A stretch of DNA of 19,445 bases, from assembly GCA_964351885.1 (NCBI GenBank), contig CAYGPP010000065.1, forward strand, positions 1 to 19,445. The letters are read 5' to 3'. The DNA comes from Marinoscillum sp964351885 (GTDB lineage Bacteria; Bacteroidota; Bacteroidia; Cytophagales; Cyclobacteriaceae). This document shows positions 1-8,335 of this stretch, piece after piece. The notes beneath the pieces were generated by a model. It was not told the DNA's origin and did no database searches. It saw only the letters and a list, made by a program, of their open reading frames with translations. The position numbers and the translations under genes were made by a program. The stretch's first letter is position 1. Every line of letters begins with the position of its first letter.

Positions 1-58
1 GTCAAGGGGTGGGTAATAAGTTATCGCTCTCTTAGTCAAAGCACTCTTAATTATAATA

Positions 59-829
59 ATGCCTCTAAACCATACAATAGACCACCTACTCGAAGTAGCC
101 AAACAAGCCGCAATAAAAGCGAGTGCTGAGATTCTAAAAATTTATGAATCAGGAGATTTTTCTGTTGAGGCTAAGGCAGACAACTCACCACTTACTTTGG
201 CTGATAAGGCGGCACATAATGCCATCGTAGCTGAGTTGGACCCACTTGGCATTCCAATATTAAGTGAAGAGGGTAGCGAGATTCCTTTTGATGTGAGGAA
301 GGAATGGGATTACTTCTGGATGATTGATCCGCTTGACGGCACCAAAGAGTTTATTAAGAGAAATGGAGAATTTACTGTTAATATTGCTCTGATTCATCAG
401 GGTAAGGTAGTGCTTGGGGTTGTTCAGGCCCCAATTCTGAATCAAATGTATTGGGCAACAAAAGACAAGGGAGCTTTTAAAGATAGCGTGCCCATTCAAG
501 TCAATGCATTCAATAAAAAGGATGAAGGCTTGAAGGTGGTGGCTTCTCGTTCGCATCTCAATGATGAGACGCAAGAGTTTTTGGATGCTTTGCATCATCC
601 TGAGGTGGTTTCAAAAGGCAGTTCTTTGAAACTATTGTTGGTAGCAGAGGGAGCCGCTGATTTATATCCTAGGTATGCACCAACTATGGAGTGGGATACA
701 GCTGCAGCACAGATTATTGTAGAGGAATCTGGAGGAAAAGTTACTATAAAAGACTCTCAAGATAAGGTGATTTATAATAAAGAGAACTTATTAAATCCTT
801 GGTTTTTAGTTTCAGGAAGAAGTAAATAA
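59..829 (+). CDS. cysQ: 3'(2'),5'-bisphosphate nucleotidase CysQ
   Basis: This is an inositol-monophosphatase-superfamily enzyme that hydrolyses 3'-phosphoadenosine 5'-phosphate (PAP) to AMP and phosphate in the cytoplasm, using Mg2+. The 256-aa length is normal for CysQ. The metal-binding signatures are visible: E70-E71 in LSEEG, D90-P-L-D-G-T at 90-95, and the C-terminal EWDTAAA at 211-217. A CysQ-like SRSH motif lies near residue 163. The ATG at 59 gives a full-length N-terminus. It is the first gene before a polysaccharide locus that holds five sulfotransferase genes, and only 7 bases separate it from the export gene. PAP is the inhibitory by-product of sulfotransferases, so the placement makes biochemical sense. 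In other bacteria cysQ often sits with sulfate-assimilation genes, so an upstream cys cluster outside the window is also possible. Confidence 0.93.
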   Translation: MPLNHTIDHLLEVAKQAAIKASAEILKIYESGDFSVEAKADNSPLTLADKAAHNAIVAELDPLGIPILSEEGSEIPFDVRKEWDYFWMIDPLDGTKEFIKRNGEFTVNIALIHQGKVVLGVVQAPILNQMYWATKDKGAFKDSVPIQVNAFNKKDEGLKVVASRSHLNDETQEFLDALHHPEVVSKGSSLKLLLVAEGAADLYPRYAPTMEWDTAAAQIIVEESGGKVTIKDSQDKVIYNKENLLNPWFLVSGRSK

Positions 830-836
830 TTATTCT

Positions 837-3275
837 ATGAGAATTTCAGTTTTAATTCTTTGTTTCATCATTACGATAACGAGTACTAAACTGCTAGCAC
901 AGGATTTAGCTGTGCCTACTGATATCATTCCTTCTGAGGTGTCTGATCAACAATTAGAAAGAGCCGTAGATCAGGCAGAAAACAGAGGTTACAGTGAAAC
1001 CCAAGTTCTTAATATCGCCAGAGCAAAGGGAATGTCAGAATCTCAAATTTCTCAACTTAGATCAAGAATATCCCAACTAAAATCTCAAAGTGGGAGTTCC
1101 ACCCTTGATGAAACCCAACTAAGGGTGGAATTAGAAGAGTACGGTTTGGATTTAGAGGATTTAGATATTTCTGATAAAGATAATGATGAGATTGGAGGAG
1201 CAATTTTTGGATCAGAAGTTTTTAGTAATAGTAATTTAAACTTTTCTCCAAGTGTAAATATTCCAACTCCCGAGAATTACATTCTTGGGGCGGGGGATGA
1301 ACTCATAGTGGATATATGGGGAGCATCTGAAAAAACCTATCAACTCCTTATCGGTCCCGAAGGTATCGTTAAGATACCGAATCTAGGACCTGTATACGTG
1401 AGTGGCTTGAGTATAGAGGTTGCTTCCTCGAGAATATTGAGCAGGTTATCAAAAATTTATGCTGGATTAAATAACTCTAGTTATGGAGACAAAAACACTT
1501 ATGGTCAAATTAGCTTAGGTCGTATTCGGAGCATTAAGGTGAATGTCATTGGTGAGGTTAAACAACCTGGAACGTACACTATTTCTTCTATGAGCACAAT
1601 CCTTCATGCCTTGTTTAGAGCAAGTGGTCCAACCAAAAATGGTAGCTATAGAGAGGTTCAGTTATTTAGATCGGGTAAGCTAATTTCAACTTTCGATATT
1701 TATGATTTTTTGCTCAAGGGAGTTGTTGAAAATAATGTTTCTCTCAACGATCAAGATGTAATTAGAGTACCGTATTATGGTAAGCGAGTTAAGATTATTG
1801 GGGAAATAAAAAATCCTGCTATCTATGAGTTAGAGAGCGGAGAAAGTCTTCAAACAGTCATGGACTATGCAGGAGGCACCACTGATGAAGCCTATACCAA
1901 GCTAGTGACCATTCGAAGAGTTACTGAGAGATCAAGAAAGATTTTAACTATAAAAAATGAAGAGTTTAAAAACTTTGAATTACAGTCTGGAGATGAAATT
2001 AGGATTTCAAGAATAGTGGATATCTATGAAAATTTAGTCACTATTTCAGGGTCCGTGTACCGCCCCGGCGAATATGAATATACAGAGGGATTGAAAATTT
2101 CCGAGTTAATAGTTAAGTCGGAAGGAGTTACAGCGGATGCTTTCCGTTCTAGAGGCCAAGTGGTGCGCTCGAATAGTGATTTAACATTGAGAAATATTGA
2201 ATTCAATATTGATAGTGTGCTTTCAGGGGTCTCTGATTTTGTACTTCAAGCAAATGATATAGTGAACATTCGTTCAATTTTTGATATTCAAGGATCGTTT
2301 AGTGTCAGAGTTCAGGGGGCAGTAAGAAATCCTGGCAGTTTTAACTTTCAAGATAACCTGACTGTTGAAGATGTAATTCTAAAAGCTGGTGGTTTTACTG
2401 TTACTGCTGCAAAATCGACTGTAGAGGTCGCTCGAATTATCACTGAGAAAAGTAAGGTTGACAGATCCTTTGAATCACAATTGTTTAGTTTTCCTATAAG
2501 TGAGGATTTGTCCATCGGAAAGGATGCCTCGAAGTTTAAGTTGGAGCCTTTTGATTTGGTAACAATTAGAAAAAGTCCAGCATTCACCGAGCTAAGAACA
2601 GTAGAGGTGGAAGGAGAGGTGAACTATCCTGGGAAATACGTGATTAACAAGAAGGAAGAGAGAATCTCTGATTTAGTAAAAAGATCAGGTGGTTTTACGG
2701 AAGAGGCTTATCCCGAGGGAGGGACTTTAATAAGGCAGACAGAATATTTTGATGAAGAAGAGGCAGCAAAAGTTAAGCTTTTAAGACTTCAAGGTTTGAA
2801 TCAGAATCAAGAGAACGTTGCTCCTGGTACATTTCAGATTAGTCGAAATGAAGCTATTGCAATAGAGTTAGAAGAAATTATGGCAAATCCTGGAAGTGCG
2901 CAGGATTTGTTAGTCAAGGATGGAGATGTTATTAGTATTCCGAAGCTGCTTCAAACGGTTCGAGTTAGAGGGGAGGTTAATTTCTCAAGCAATATACTTT
3001 TTGATAGAAGTAGTAAGTTTACGGACTACATATCATCGGCTGGTGGGTTTGCTTCTGACGCAAAGACTGGAAAGGCATATATCGTTTATCCAAATGGAAG
3101 CGCTGCAAGAACCAAAAGATTTCTTTGGTTTAAAAACTATCCAAAAGTAGAGCCGGGTTCTGAAATTATTGTTCCATCAAAGCCTGAGAGAGAAAGTTTT
3201 TCTGCCGAACGGTTAATTGGACTCTCTTCTAGTGTTTTGACGATGTTTTTGATTGTAGATCGGTTGACAAATTAG
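837..3275 (+). CDS. Outer-membrane polysaccharide export protein (Wza/OPX-like) with six SLBB repeats
   Basis: This 812-aa protein is likely the outer-membrane channel or periplasmic conduit for polysaccharide export. A Sec signal peptide covers about residues 1-21 (hydrophobic run ending LLAQ). A helical, Gln/Ser-rich region follows (about 35-85). The Poly_export domain starts near 146 with YILGAGDELIVDIWG and runs to about 215. Six SLBB-type units begin near residues 236, 318, 401, 490, 589 and 708, each with a V-x-V-x-G-x-V-x-x-P-G pattern; the last is degenerate (VNFSSN). A hydrophobic segment at about 793-808 could be the C-terminal outer-membrane helix, as in Wza. Classic Wza is about 380 aa, so this is the long Bacteroidota form with extra SLBB units. 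Its partner is probably the Wzz protein at 9280-10386. Confidence 0.9.
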   Translation: MRISVLILCFIITITSTKLLAQDLAVPTDIIPSEVSDQQLERAVDQAENRGYSETQVLNIARAKGMSESQISQLRSRISQLKSQSGSSTLDETQLRVELEEYGLDLEDLDISDKDNDEIGGAIFGSEVFSNSNLNFSPSVNIPTPENYILGAGDELIVDIWGASEKTYQLLIGPEGIVKIPNLGPVYVSGLSIEVASSRILSRLSKIYAGLNNSSYGDKNTYGQISLGRIRSIKVNVIGEVKQPGTYTISSMSTILHALFRASGPTKNGSYREVQLFRSGKLISTFDIYDFLLKGVVENNVSLNDQDVIRVPYYGKRVKIIGEIKNPAIYELESGESLQTVMDYAGGTTDEAYTKLVTIRRVTERSRKILTIKNEEFKNFELQSGDEIRISRIVDIYENLVTISGSVYRPGEYEYTEGLKISELIVKSEGVTADAFRSRGQVVRSNSDLTLRNIEFNIDSVLSGVSDFVLQANDIVNIRSIFDIQGSFSVRVQGAVRNPGSFNFQDNLTVEDVILKAGGFTVTAAKSTVEVARIITEKSKVDRSFESQLFSFPISEDLSIGKDASKFKLEPFDLVTIRKSPAFTELRTVEVEGEVNYPGKYVINKKEERISDLVKRSGGFTEEAYPEGGTLIRQTEYFDEEEAAKVKLLRLQGLNQNQENVAPGTFQISRNEAIAIELEEIMANPGSAQDLLVKDGDVISIPKLLQTVRVRGEVNFSSNILFDRSSKFTDYISSAGGFASDAKTGKAYIVYPNGSAARTKRFLWFKNYPKVEPGSEIIVPSKPERESFSAERLIGLSSSVLTMFLIVDRLTN

Positions 3276-3308
3276 GATGGTCAAGAAAAAAATATCTTAG
3301 TATAACCT

Positions 3309-4103
3309 GTGATAAGAGTCTCAAGTATATTCATTTTCATAATCATTCTTTCGTGCCAATTATCATGTCAAACTAAACCCTTTATGGATTCATTTGATGA
3401 GAACCTGATTGATAAAGGTGAATGGAAGATCGATTCAAAAAGTGAAGGAAGTTTTATTCGCAGTTCCCATAATTATCTAGATTCTGATGGTCATGTGTTG
3501 CACATTCATTTTAATAGGGATAAGAATAATGGTAATCATAAAAGGGCAGAGATTATACGGAAAGGACAGCAAAAAGAATTTGAGTACGGGAAGGAATATT
3601 GGTACCAGATCAGGTTATTGATTCCGGAAAATTGGATTTTTGATAATGCGCATAACATGGATATTGTCACACAGTGGCACCACTCAAAAGCGTATAAATA
3701 TGGCGGTACAATGCCATTAGCAATATCAATACGTGGGGATAGCTGGAGGATTAAAAGCTCATCAGGTAATCCAATTTCAAGTAATAATTTTGACAAGGAT
3801 GCGATAAAAACCACGGTTTTATTAGACTCACTAAAAATTGAAAAGGGGGTGTGGATTAACTGGAGAATTCATGCTTTATGGAGCGCGGAGGACAATGGTT
3901 TAATTGAGATATGGAAAGATGGTGAATTGGTTGTAAAAAGGTTAAATAGTCCAAATTGTTATAAAGATACAGGGCTGTATTTAAAATTTGGGATTTACAA
4001 ACCAAGATGGAATAAGTACCCAATTATAGTAAATACTAGGGATATATATTTCGATGATATTATAATTACTGATCATTATAATGACCAGTTATTTCATGAT
4101 TAA
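3309..4103 (+). CDS. Polysaccharide lyase-like lipoprotein (PF14099 / heparin lyase I-type fold)
   Basis: This 264-aa predicted lipoprotein starts at a GTG; the next in-frame ATG (codon 26) would remove the signal. The hydrophobic N-terminus ends in ILSC, with C16 the better lipobox cysteine and C20 an alternative. The body resembles the heparin-lyase-I-like beta-jelly-roll family. It has KRAEI (78-82), YWYQIRLLIP (97-106), QWH (122-124), YLKFGIYKPRW (224-234) and RDIYFDDI (244-251), which are typical blocks of that group. Members cleave acidic glycans by beta-elimination, but the substrate cannot be read from the sequence. It sits 33 bases after the exporter and 12 before the flippase ATG. 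A role in trimming, clearing or releasing the locus's own polymer is therefore likely, as AlgL does in alginate systems. It could also be a non-catalytic glycan-binding protein. Confidence 0.75.
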   Translation: MIRVSSIFIFIIILSCQLSCQTKPFMDSFDENLIDKGEWKIDSKSEGSFIRSSHNYLDSDGHVLHIHFNRDKNNGNHKRAEIIRKGQQKEFEYGKEYWYQIRLLIPENWIFDNAHNMDIVTQWHHSKAYKYGGTMPLAISIRGDSWRIKSSSGNPISSNNFDKDAIKTTVLLDSLKIEKGVWINWRIHALWSAEDNGLIEIWKDGELVVKRLNSPNCYKDTGLYLKFGIYKPRWNKYPIIVNTRDIYFDDIIITDHYNDQLFHD

Positions 4104-4115
4104 ATGTAGAGTTTG

Positions 4116-5402
4116 ATGAAATTGGGAGCATCTCGAGACTTAAAAACGGGCCTCTATTCGTTACTATTCAAGGTTGGGTCTATGGCCATAGCTTTCGGTC
4201 TGAGCATCTTATTGGCTAGAGAGCTTGGTGCTGAGGGACTCGGGTTTATTAATCTGTTAGATAAAGTTTTTACAATTTTGGTTACTGTTAGCCTGATTGG
4301 AAGTTCTAACTATGTGGTAAAACATGCTTCTTATCTTTTTGGTGAACGAAATTTTAGGGAATTATCGAAGCTATTGGGAAGAGTATTAGCTCAAATTGGG
4401 ATACTATCTTTAGTAATTGCGGGTTTATCAATTTGGGTGATACCCTTAGTTTTTGATGACATTCAAATACCCTTATGGATTATTCACTTCTACTGTATTC
4501 TTTTAGTTCCACGAGTCTACGGACAATTAATAGCACTGTTCCTAAGATCTTTCGGTTCAATTAGTCTTTCTAATTTTCTTTTAGAGCTTCCTAAAAGTTA
4601 TACTAGGATGATTGGGATCGTCATTTTTCTATTTGATGGTAATTTGACGACTCAAGAAGCGCTAATAGGTTATTGTATTGGATATTCGTTGTTTACCATT
4701 CTCGCAATATTTTTATTTCTATACAAGAAGGGGGATGTCAAGTTAAACAGGGTTGATCTGCTTGGTAAGAAACTGGGACTAAGGAGAGATCAAAGCACAT
4801 TTTGGGGTATAAATGTAATGTACATATTGAATAGTAATCTTGACACTCTGTATGTTGGTTATTTTCTATCTTTTACCGAAGTGGCCCAATATAATGTGGC
4901 GTGGAGGCTAGCAAATCTGTTAATGATATTTCTCAATCTTGCTAATAGCATTATGGGGCCTAAAATTTCGACTATGTTTAAAAAGGGTAAAATTGGAGAT
5001 CTTGAAGTCTATTTAGGTAAGTCCAACTACATTTTGTCGGGTATCGCGATATTTTATTTTTTATTTTTTATTTCTTTTGGTGATAAAGTGCTTACCCTAT
5101 GGGGTGATGATTTTATTGACATCAATAGATATGTACTTATCTTAATTGTAGGTCAATCAATCAATATTGCTACGGCCGGTGTGGGATTAAGTTTGTCTAT
5201 GGCCAACCAAGAAAATATTAATTTTAAAATCGGTTTGGGAGGCTTGTTATTGACTTTTGTCCTGTATCCCATAATGTTATCTCAATATGGTCTCTTGGGT
5301 GCGGCCATTACGAGTTCTGTGATAGTTAGTTTGATGAATATAGCCAGGGTGTATTTTGTACGAATAAAACTTGGCATTAGATTGTTTAGATGGAACTTGT
5401 AA
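4116..5402 (+). CDS. Polysaccharide flippase, Wzx/MATE-like (oligosaccharide flippase family)
   Basis: This 428-aa inner-membrane protein has many hydrophobic helices (about 12-14). It is expected to flip lipid-linked oligosaccharide across the inner membrane. The N-terminal KxGSMAIAFGLS helix followed by LLARELGAEGLG (32-43) is the usual start of the PST/Wzx family, and the length fits. I start it at the ATG at 4116 rather than the TTG immediately before it. The gene lies 12 bases after the lyase-like gene, and its 3' end overlaps the next sulfotransferase by 13 bases, suggesting translational coupling. Together with the Wzz-type protein and the ligase/polymerase-type protein, it points to a Wzx/Wzy-style assembly route rather than an ABC or synthase route. 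Confidence 0.88.
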   Translation: MKLGASRDLKTGLYSLLFKVGSMAIAFGLSILLARELGAEGLGFINLLDKVFTILVTVSLIGSSNYVVKHASYLFGERNFRELSKLLGRVLAQIGILSLVIAGLSIWVIPLVFDDIQIPLWIIHFYCILLVPRVYGQLIALFLRSFGSISLSNFLLELPKSYTRMIGIVIFLFDGNLTTQEALIGYCIGYSLFTILAIFLFLYKKGDVKLNRVDLLGKKLGLRRDQSTFWGINVMYILNSNLDTLYVGYFLSFTEVAQYNVAWRLANLLMIFLNLANSIMGPKISTMFKKGKIGDLEVYLGKSNYILSGIAIFYFLFFISFGDKVLTLWGDDFIDINRYVLILIVGQSINIATAGVGLSLSMANQENINFKIGLGGLLLTFVLYPIMLSQYGLLGAAITSSVIVSLMNIARVYFVRIKLGIRLFRWNL

Positions 5403-6085
5403 AATTGATTCTTAGATTGTTCAGGGTTAGATCAATTAAATTGATGATTCATTTTTTATTGAACTATATGAGATATGGTAATTATTGGCCTGTTTACTTT
5501 AGAATATTGGACGGTTTTAAAGTAGTATACATAGAGAATCCTAAAGTTGCTTGTACTTCAGTTAAAAGTGTACTTAAACAACATGGAGAGCTCCGTTCGG
5601 TTTTCAAACTGGTTAATGTTGGGGATTATTACCTATTTACAGTAGTTAGGAATCCTTTTACACGATTGGTTTCTTGCTACAAAAACAAAATAATTAGGGG
5701 TGAATGGTTGTATGGGAGGTACCTATTTGGTAGTCTGATATATGGTTTGAGAAAAGATATATCATTCGAGAATTTCGTAGACAAAATATTGGTTATTCCT
5801 GATAGTTCTGCGGATATTCATTTTAGAAGTCAATCATCAATTATTGATAAGACTTCCTCTTTTGTAGATGTGTTACGATTTGAAAATATTGAGAATGATT
5901 TTGATCATATTAGAGTAAAATTTAATCTCGCTAAGCTACCTAAAAAGAATAAATCGGTAAGTCAGGAATGGCTTGATTTTTATACGCCTGAACTTGCGAC
6001 AAAGGTCTACGAAAGATTCAAGACCGATTTTACTAGATGGTATCCCAATGCGTACGAAGACCTTATGCATAAATTGGAAGAATAA
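5390..6085 (+). CDS. Sulfotransferase family 2 protein, tandem copy 1
   Basis: This is a 231-aa PAPS-dependent carbohydrate sulfotransferase of the Sulfotransfer_2 (PF03567) type. The 5'-phosphosulfate-binding loop is PKVACTSVKS at 51-60. The 3'-phosphate-binding stretch is VVRNPFTRLVSCYKNK at 85-100, with R87 and S95 as expected PAPS contacts. These match the PKVACTNWK and VR-x-PFERLVSAY patterns of animal HNK-1 and chondroitin 4-O-sulfotransferases, but without their long luminal stem. HFRSQ (144-148) and the C-terminal F-x-RWYP block are shared with the next two genes. There is no signal peptide, so it should act in the cytoplasm on lipid-linked or nucleotide-linked precursors. The start overlaps the flippase gene by 13 bases. 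It is the most divergent of the three copies and has a shorter linker between the two PAPS motifs. Confidence 0.85.
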   Translation: MELVKLILRLFRVRSIKLMIHFLLNYMRYGNYWPVYFRILDGFKVVYIENPKVACTSVKSVLKQHGELRSVFKLVNVGDYYLFTVVRNPFTRLVSCYKNKIIRGEWLYGRYLFGSLIYGLRKDISFENFVDKILVIPDSSADIHFRSQSSIIDKTSSFVDVLRFENIENDFDHIRVKFNLAKLPKKNKSVSQEWLDFYTPELATKVYERFKTDFTRWYPNAYEDLMHKLEE

Positions 6086-6086
6086 A

Positions 6087-6779
6087 ATGAAAATTGTTCA
6101 AAAATCTTACCGCTACGTTAAGAATCTTTTTCTGTATAAATCCCTAGACCCCACCGAGTTTTTTTATAACGAGTCATTAAAAATTGTTTACATAGTTAAT
6201 CCGAAGGTAGCTTGCTCCTCAATTAAAAGAGCACTCTTGGATAAGGAGGAGGAAGTCAATGATAATTATGGAGTACATAGAGTACATGGGCACAATTACA
6301 GAGGGAAATTGAATAGGTCTCACAAAGAGTTCTTTAAATTCACTTTTGTAAGGAATCCTTTTGATAGAATCTATTCATGTTACAAAAGTAAATTTCAAAA
6401 TGATATTGAAAATTATGGGCGTAAAATCCCATATTTTGACAACTATCTTTTTGGTTATTTAAGTAAGGTTAAAAATTTTGAGGAATTTGTTGATAAAATT
6501 ATCGCCATACCTGACAAATACGCTGATAGGCATTTTAAGTCTCAAAATGCAATACTACAGTGTAAAGATAATTTGAATATTGATTTTATCGGTAGGATGG
6601 AAAATATGGAGGAGGATTCCAAGATTTTACTTGACCATGGTGTTCCGAAATTTCCACATTATAATAGGTCAGACACTGGCAAAAAAAAGGTAAACGAATT
6701 CTCTTCAAAAGTTGAAGATAAAATAATCTCAAGGTACTATGACGATTTTCGAATCTGGTATCCAGAATGTTTAGAATAA
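6087..6779 (+). CDS. Sulfotransferase family 2 protein, tandem copy 2
   Basis: This is a 230-aa cytoplasmic sulfotransferase, paralogous to its neighbours. I start it at the ATG at 6087, one base after the previous stop. The open frame extends back to 5973, but that part lies inside the upstream gene and encodes nothing family-like. The PAPS loops are NPKVACSSIK (38-47) and FVRNPFDRIYSCY (87-99). The downstream blocks HFKSQ (149-153), DFIGRMEN (166-173) and the terminal F-x-IWYPE are shared with copy 3. It ends earlier than copies 1 and 3, just after the WYP block. The position of the acceptor-specificity region (about 50-80 and 100-130), which is the most variable part among the three copies, suggests different acceptor sites. 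That last point is inference. Confidence 0.85.
   Translation: MKIVQKSYRYVKNLFLYKSLDPTEFFYNESLKIVYIVNPKVACSSIKRALLDKEEEVNDNYGVHRVHGHNYRGKLNRSHKEFFKFTFVRNPFDRIYSCYKSKFQNDIENYGRKIPYFDNYLFGYLSKVKNFEEFVDKIIAIPDKYADRHFKSQNAILQCKDNLNIDFIGRMENMEEDSKILLDHGVPKFPHYNRSDTGKKKVNEFSSKVEDKIISRYYDDFRIWYPECLE
6342..6364 (+). repeat. 23-nt perfect direct repeat, copy A (3'-phosphate-binding loop codons)
   Basis: This stretch is identical base for base to 7057-7079. It encodes the TFVRNPF part of the 3'-phosphate-binding loop of tandem sulfotransferase copy 2, and its twin encodes the same part of copy 3. Identity this long at synonymous positions, while the flanks have diverged, suggests either a fairly recent shared origin of these two copies or gene conversion at this conserved motif. 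Confidence 0.8.
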
Positions 6780-6789
6780 TTTTAGTTGA

Positions 6790-7542
6790 ATGAGTATAAG
6801 AAGAATCTGGATAACAGGAAGACACGTAAAAAATTTACTTCTTTTCAGAAATATTACTCCAAGTTTTTATTTCATTGAGGAGAGAAAGAAAATTGCTTAT
6901 TTGAATAATTCAAAAGTTGCTTGCTCATCTATCAAAGCGTCACTCTATTCCATTACAATCGACAATAAGATAGACGATGATGGATTTAATAAGGCAAAAT
7001 TGTCTTTAGGAAAGCGAGTACCCGCATCAACAAGGTTTGATAATTACTTCAAATTTACTTTTGTAAGGAATCCTTTTGAGAGGATTTTTTCTTGCTACTT
7101 TGATAAAGTTCTAAACCCCAAAAAGAAACTATATTTTTATCGCGACTACCTATTCGGTTATATAAAGGAGGGGGAATCTTTTGATTCTTTTGTCCGAAAA
7201 ATATCCAATCTCCCTGATAAATATTCTGATGGGCATTTTAAATCTCAATATAGTTTGATTCACAGGAACGGAAAGACATTAGTGGATTTTATCGGAAAAA
7301 TGGAGAATATATCTGAGGACTTTTCACATTTAGTGAATACATATGATTTAGACCAATTGCCACATTACAATAAAACAGAGAGCGCGCAAAAACCTAGATC
7401 TATTGATTATTTTAGCAGAGAACTCGTTGATTTGGTCTACCAGAGGTATAGAAACGACTTTGACTTGTGGTATCCTGATGCATATCAGGTAATGTTAACA
7501 AAATTAGAAAAGATAGAGAGTGAGAATAAAAAAGGCAATTAG
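6790..7542 (+). CDS. Sulfotransferase family 2 protein, tandem copy 3
   Basis: This 250-aa third member of the tandem sulfotransferase array starts at the ATG 10 bases after copy 2. The 5'-phosphosulfate loop is NSKVACSSIK (40-49). The family proline of NPK is a serine here, while the lysine and the Cys-Ser-Ser are kept. The 3'-phosphate loop is FVRNPFERIFSCY (91-103). HFKSQ (149-153), DFIGKMEN (166-173), LPHYNKT (190-196) and F-x-LWYPD near the C-terminus align with copy 2. The C-terminal tail is Lys/Glu-rich and probably disordered. The last 23 bases overlap the next sulfotransferase gene, which starts with GTG. The P-to-S change may alter activity, but the other PAPS contacts look intact. 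Confidence 0.85.
   Translation: MSIRRIWITGRHVKNLLLFRNITPSFYFIEERKKIAYLNNSKVACSSIKASLYSITIDNKIDDDGFNKAKLSLGKRVPASTRFDNYFKFTFVRNPFERIFSCYFDKVLNPKKKLYFYRDYLFGYIKEGESFDSFVRKISNLPDKYSDGHFKSQYSLIHRNGKTLVDFIGKMENISEDFSHLVNTYDLDQLPHYNKTESAQKPRSIDYFSRELVDLVYQRYRNDFDLWYPDAYQVMLTKLEKIESENKKGN
7057..7079 (+). repeat. 23-nt perfect direct repeat, copy B
   Basis: This is the identical partner of 6342-6364, in the same position of the adjacent paralogous sulfotransferase gene. The preceding 8 bases (aaatttac against aaattcac) differ at one position. Beyond the repeat the two genes diverge. Confidence 0.8.
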
Positions 7543-8335
7543 AGTAGCGCTGATTCATCTTAGGGTGTTTTTGAATTCAAATGTTGGGGAAAGAACTCTT
7601 CCGAGTTTTATTATTGCAGGTGTTCAAAAAGGAGGAACTTCCAGCCTCTACTATTATTTGGATCAACACCCAGATGTACATCTTCCGTTGAAGAAAGAAA
7701 CAAATTATTTTGATCTTTATATTAAAAGGGGGATCAATTGGTATAAAGGTTTTTTTCCAATCTTAGATGAGAATAGAATTACTGGGGAAGCTACTCCATC
7801 TTATTTTTTTCATCCAAAGGTTCCTTTGCGAATTGCGCAGGGTTTACCAGCTGTGAAAATTATAATCTTGTTAAGAGATCCTATAGAAAGAGCCTTTTCA
7901 CATTACAAAATGGAGGTCAGACGTCATAAGGAACCAAATAAGGATTTTTTGAGTGCATTAAAACTGGAGCAAGAACGGTTGGTTGAGATTAACAATCTTG
8001 ATTTGGCGACAAGGCAACAATGGGAGAATAATCGCGTTTTTAGCTATGCGTCAAGGGGTTTGTATTCTGAACAAGTACAAAATTGGGTCACAAATTTTGA
8101 TAAGAATCAGATCTTATTTCTTAAAAGTGAAGAGTTTTTTTCTGAGCCACAAAAAATCTTAAATGAGGTCTGTGACTTTATTGGAATAGAACACTTTGTG
8201 CCAAGGACCCTCAAACCAAGAAACGTGGGTAGTCGAGATCAAGTGCCTGAGGATGCTAGGTTGTATTTAGAGAATTGCTACCAAGGAGAGTCAAAAAAGC
8301 TGGTTAGTTTGTTAGGGGAGAAATTCAAATGGTAA
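7520..8335 (+). CDS. Sulfotransferase, heparan-sulfate N-sulfotransferase-like (Sulfotransfer_1/3 type)
   Basis: This 271-aa PAPS-dependent sulfotransferase belongs to a different subfamily from the three preceding genes. The 5'-phosphosulfate loop is GVQKGGTSSL (34-43), with K37 the expected catalytic or PAPS-contact lysine. KKETNYF at 58-64 carries the acidic residue (E60) that acts as general base in NST-like enzymes. GEATPSYF (89-96) is a subfamily hallmark, and LLRDPIERAFSHY (117-129) is the 3'-phosphate loop. The start is a GTG inside the previous gene, a 23-base overlap, because no nearby in-frame ATG keeps the first beta-strand. The stop overlaps the glycosyltransferase start. NodH-like and NST-like bacterial homologues sulfate sugars, but whether this one makes an O- or N-sulfate cannot be told. 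Confidence 0.87.
   Translation: MRIKKAIRVALIHLRVFLNSNVGERTLPSFIIAGVQKGGTSSLYYYLDQHPDVHLPLKKETNYFDLYIKRGINWYKGFFPILDENRITGEATPSYFFHPKVPLRIAQGLPAVKIIILLRDPIERAFSHYKMEVRRHKEPNKDFLSALKLEQERLVEINNLDLATRQQWENNRVFSYASRGLYSEQVQNWVTNFDKNQILFLKSEEFFSEPQKILNEVCDFIGIEHFVPRTLKPRNVGSRDQVPEDARLYLENCYQGESKKLVSLLGEKFKW

Noticed and set aside
260..598. Antisense ORF inside cysQ, and similar antisense frames at 3536-3814, 6586-6825, 10425-10613 and 13411-13614
   Set aside because: They are shadows of well-supported genes, with no family motifs or sensible composition of their own.
5973..6086. Upstream extension of the second tandem sulfotransferase
   Set aside because: It lies wholly inside the preceding gene in another frame. 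The ATG at 6087, one base after that gene's stop, gives the family's normal N-terminus.
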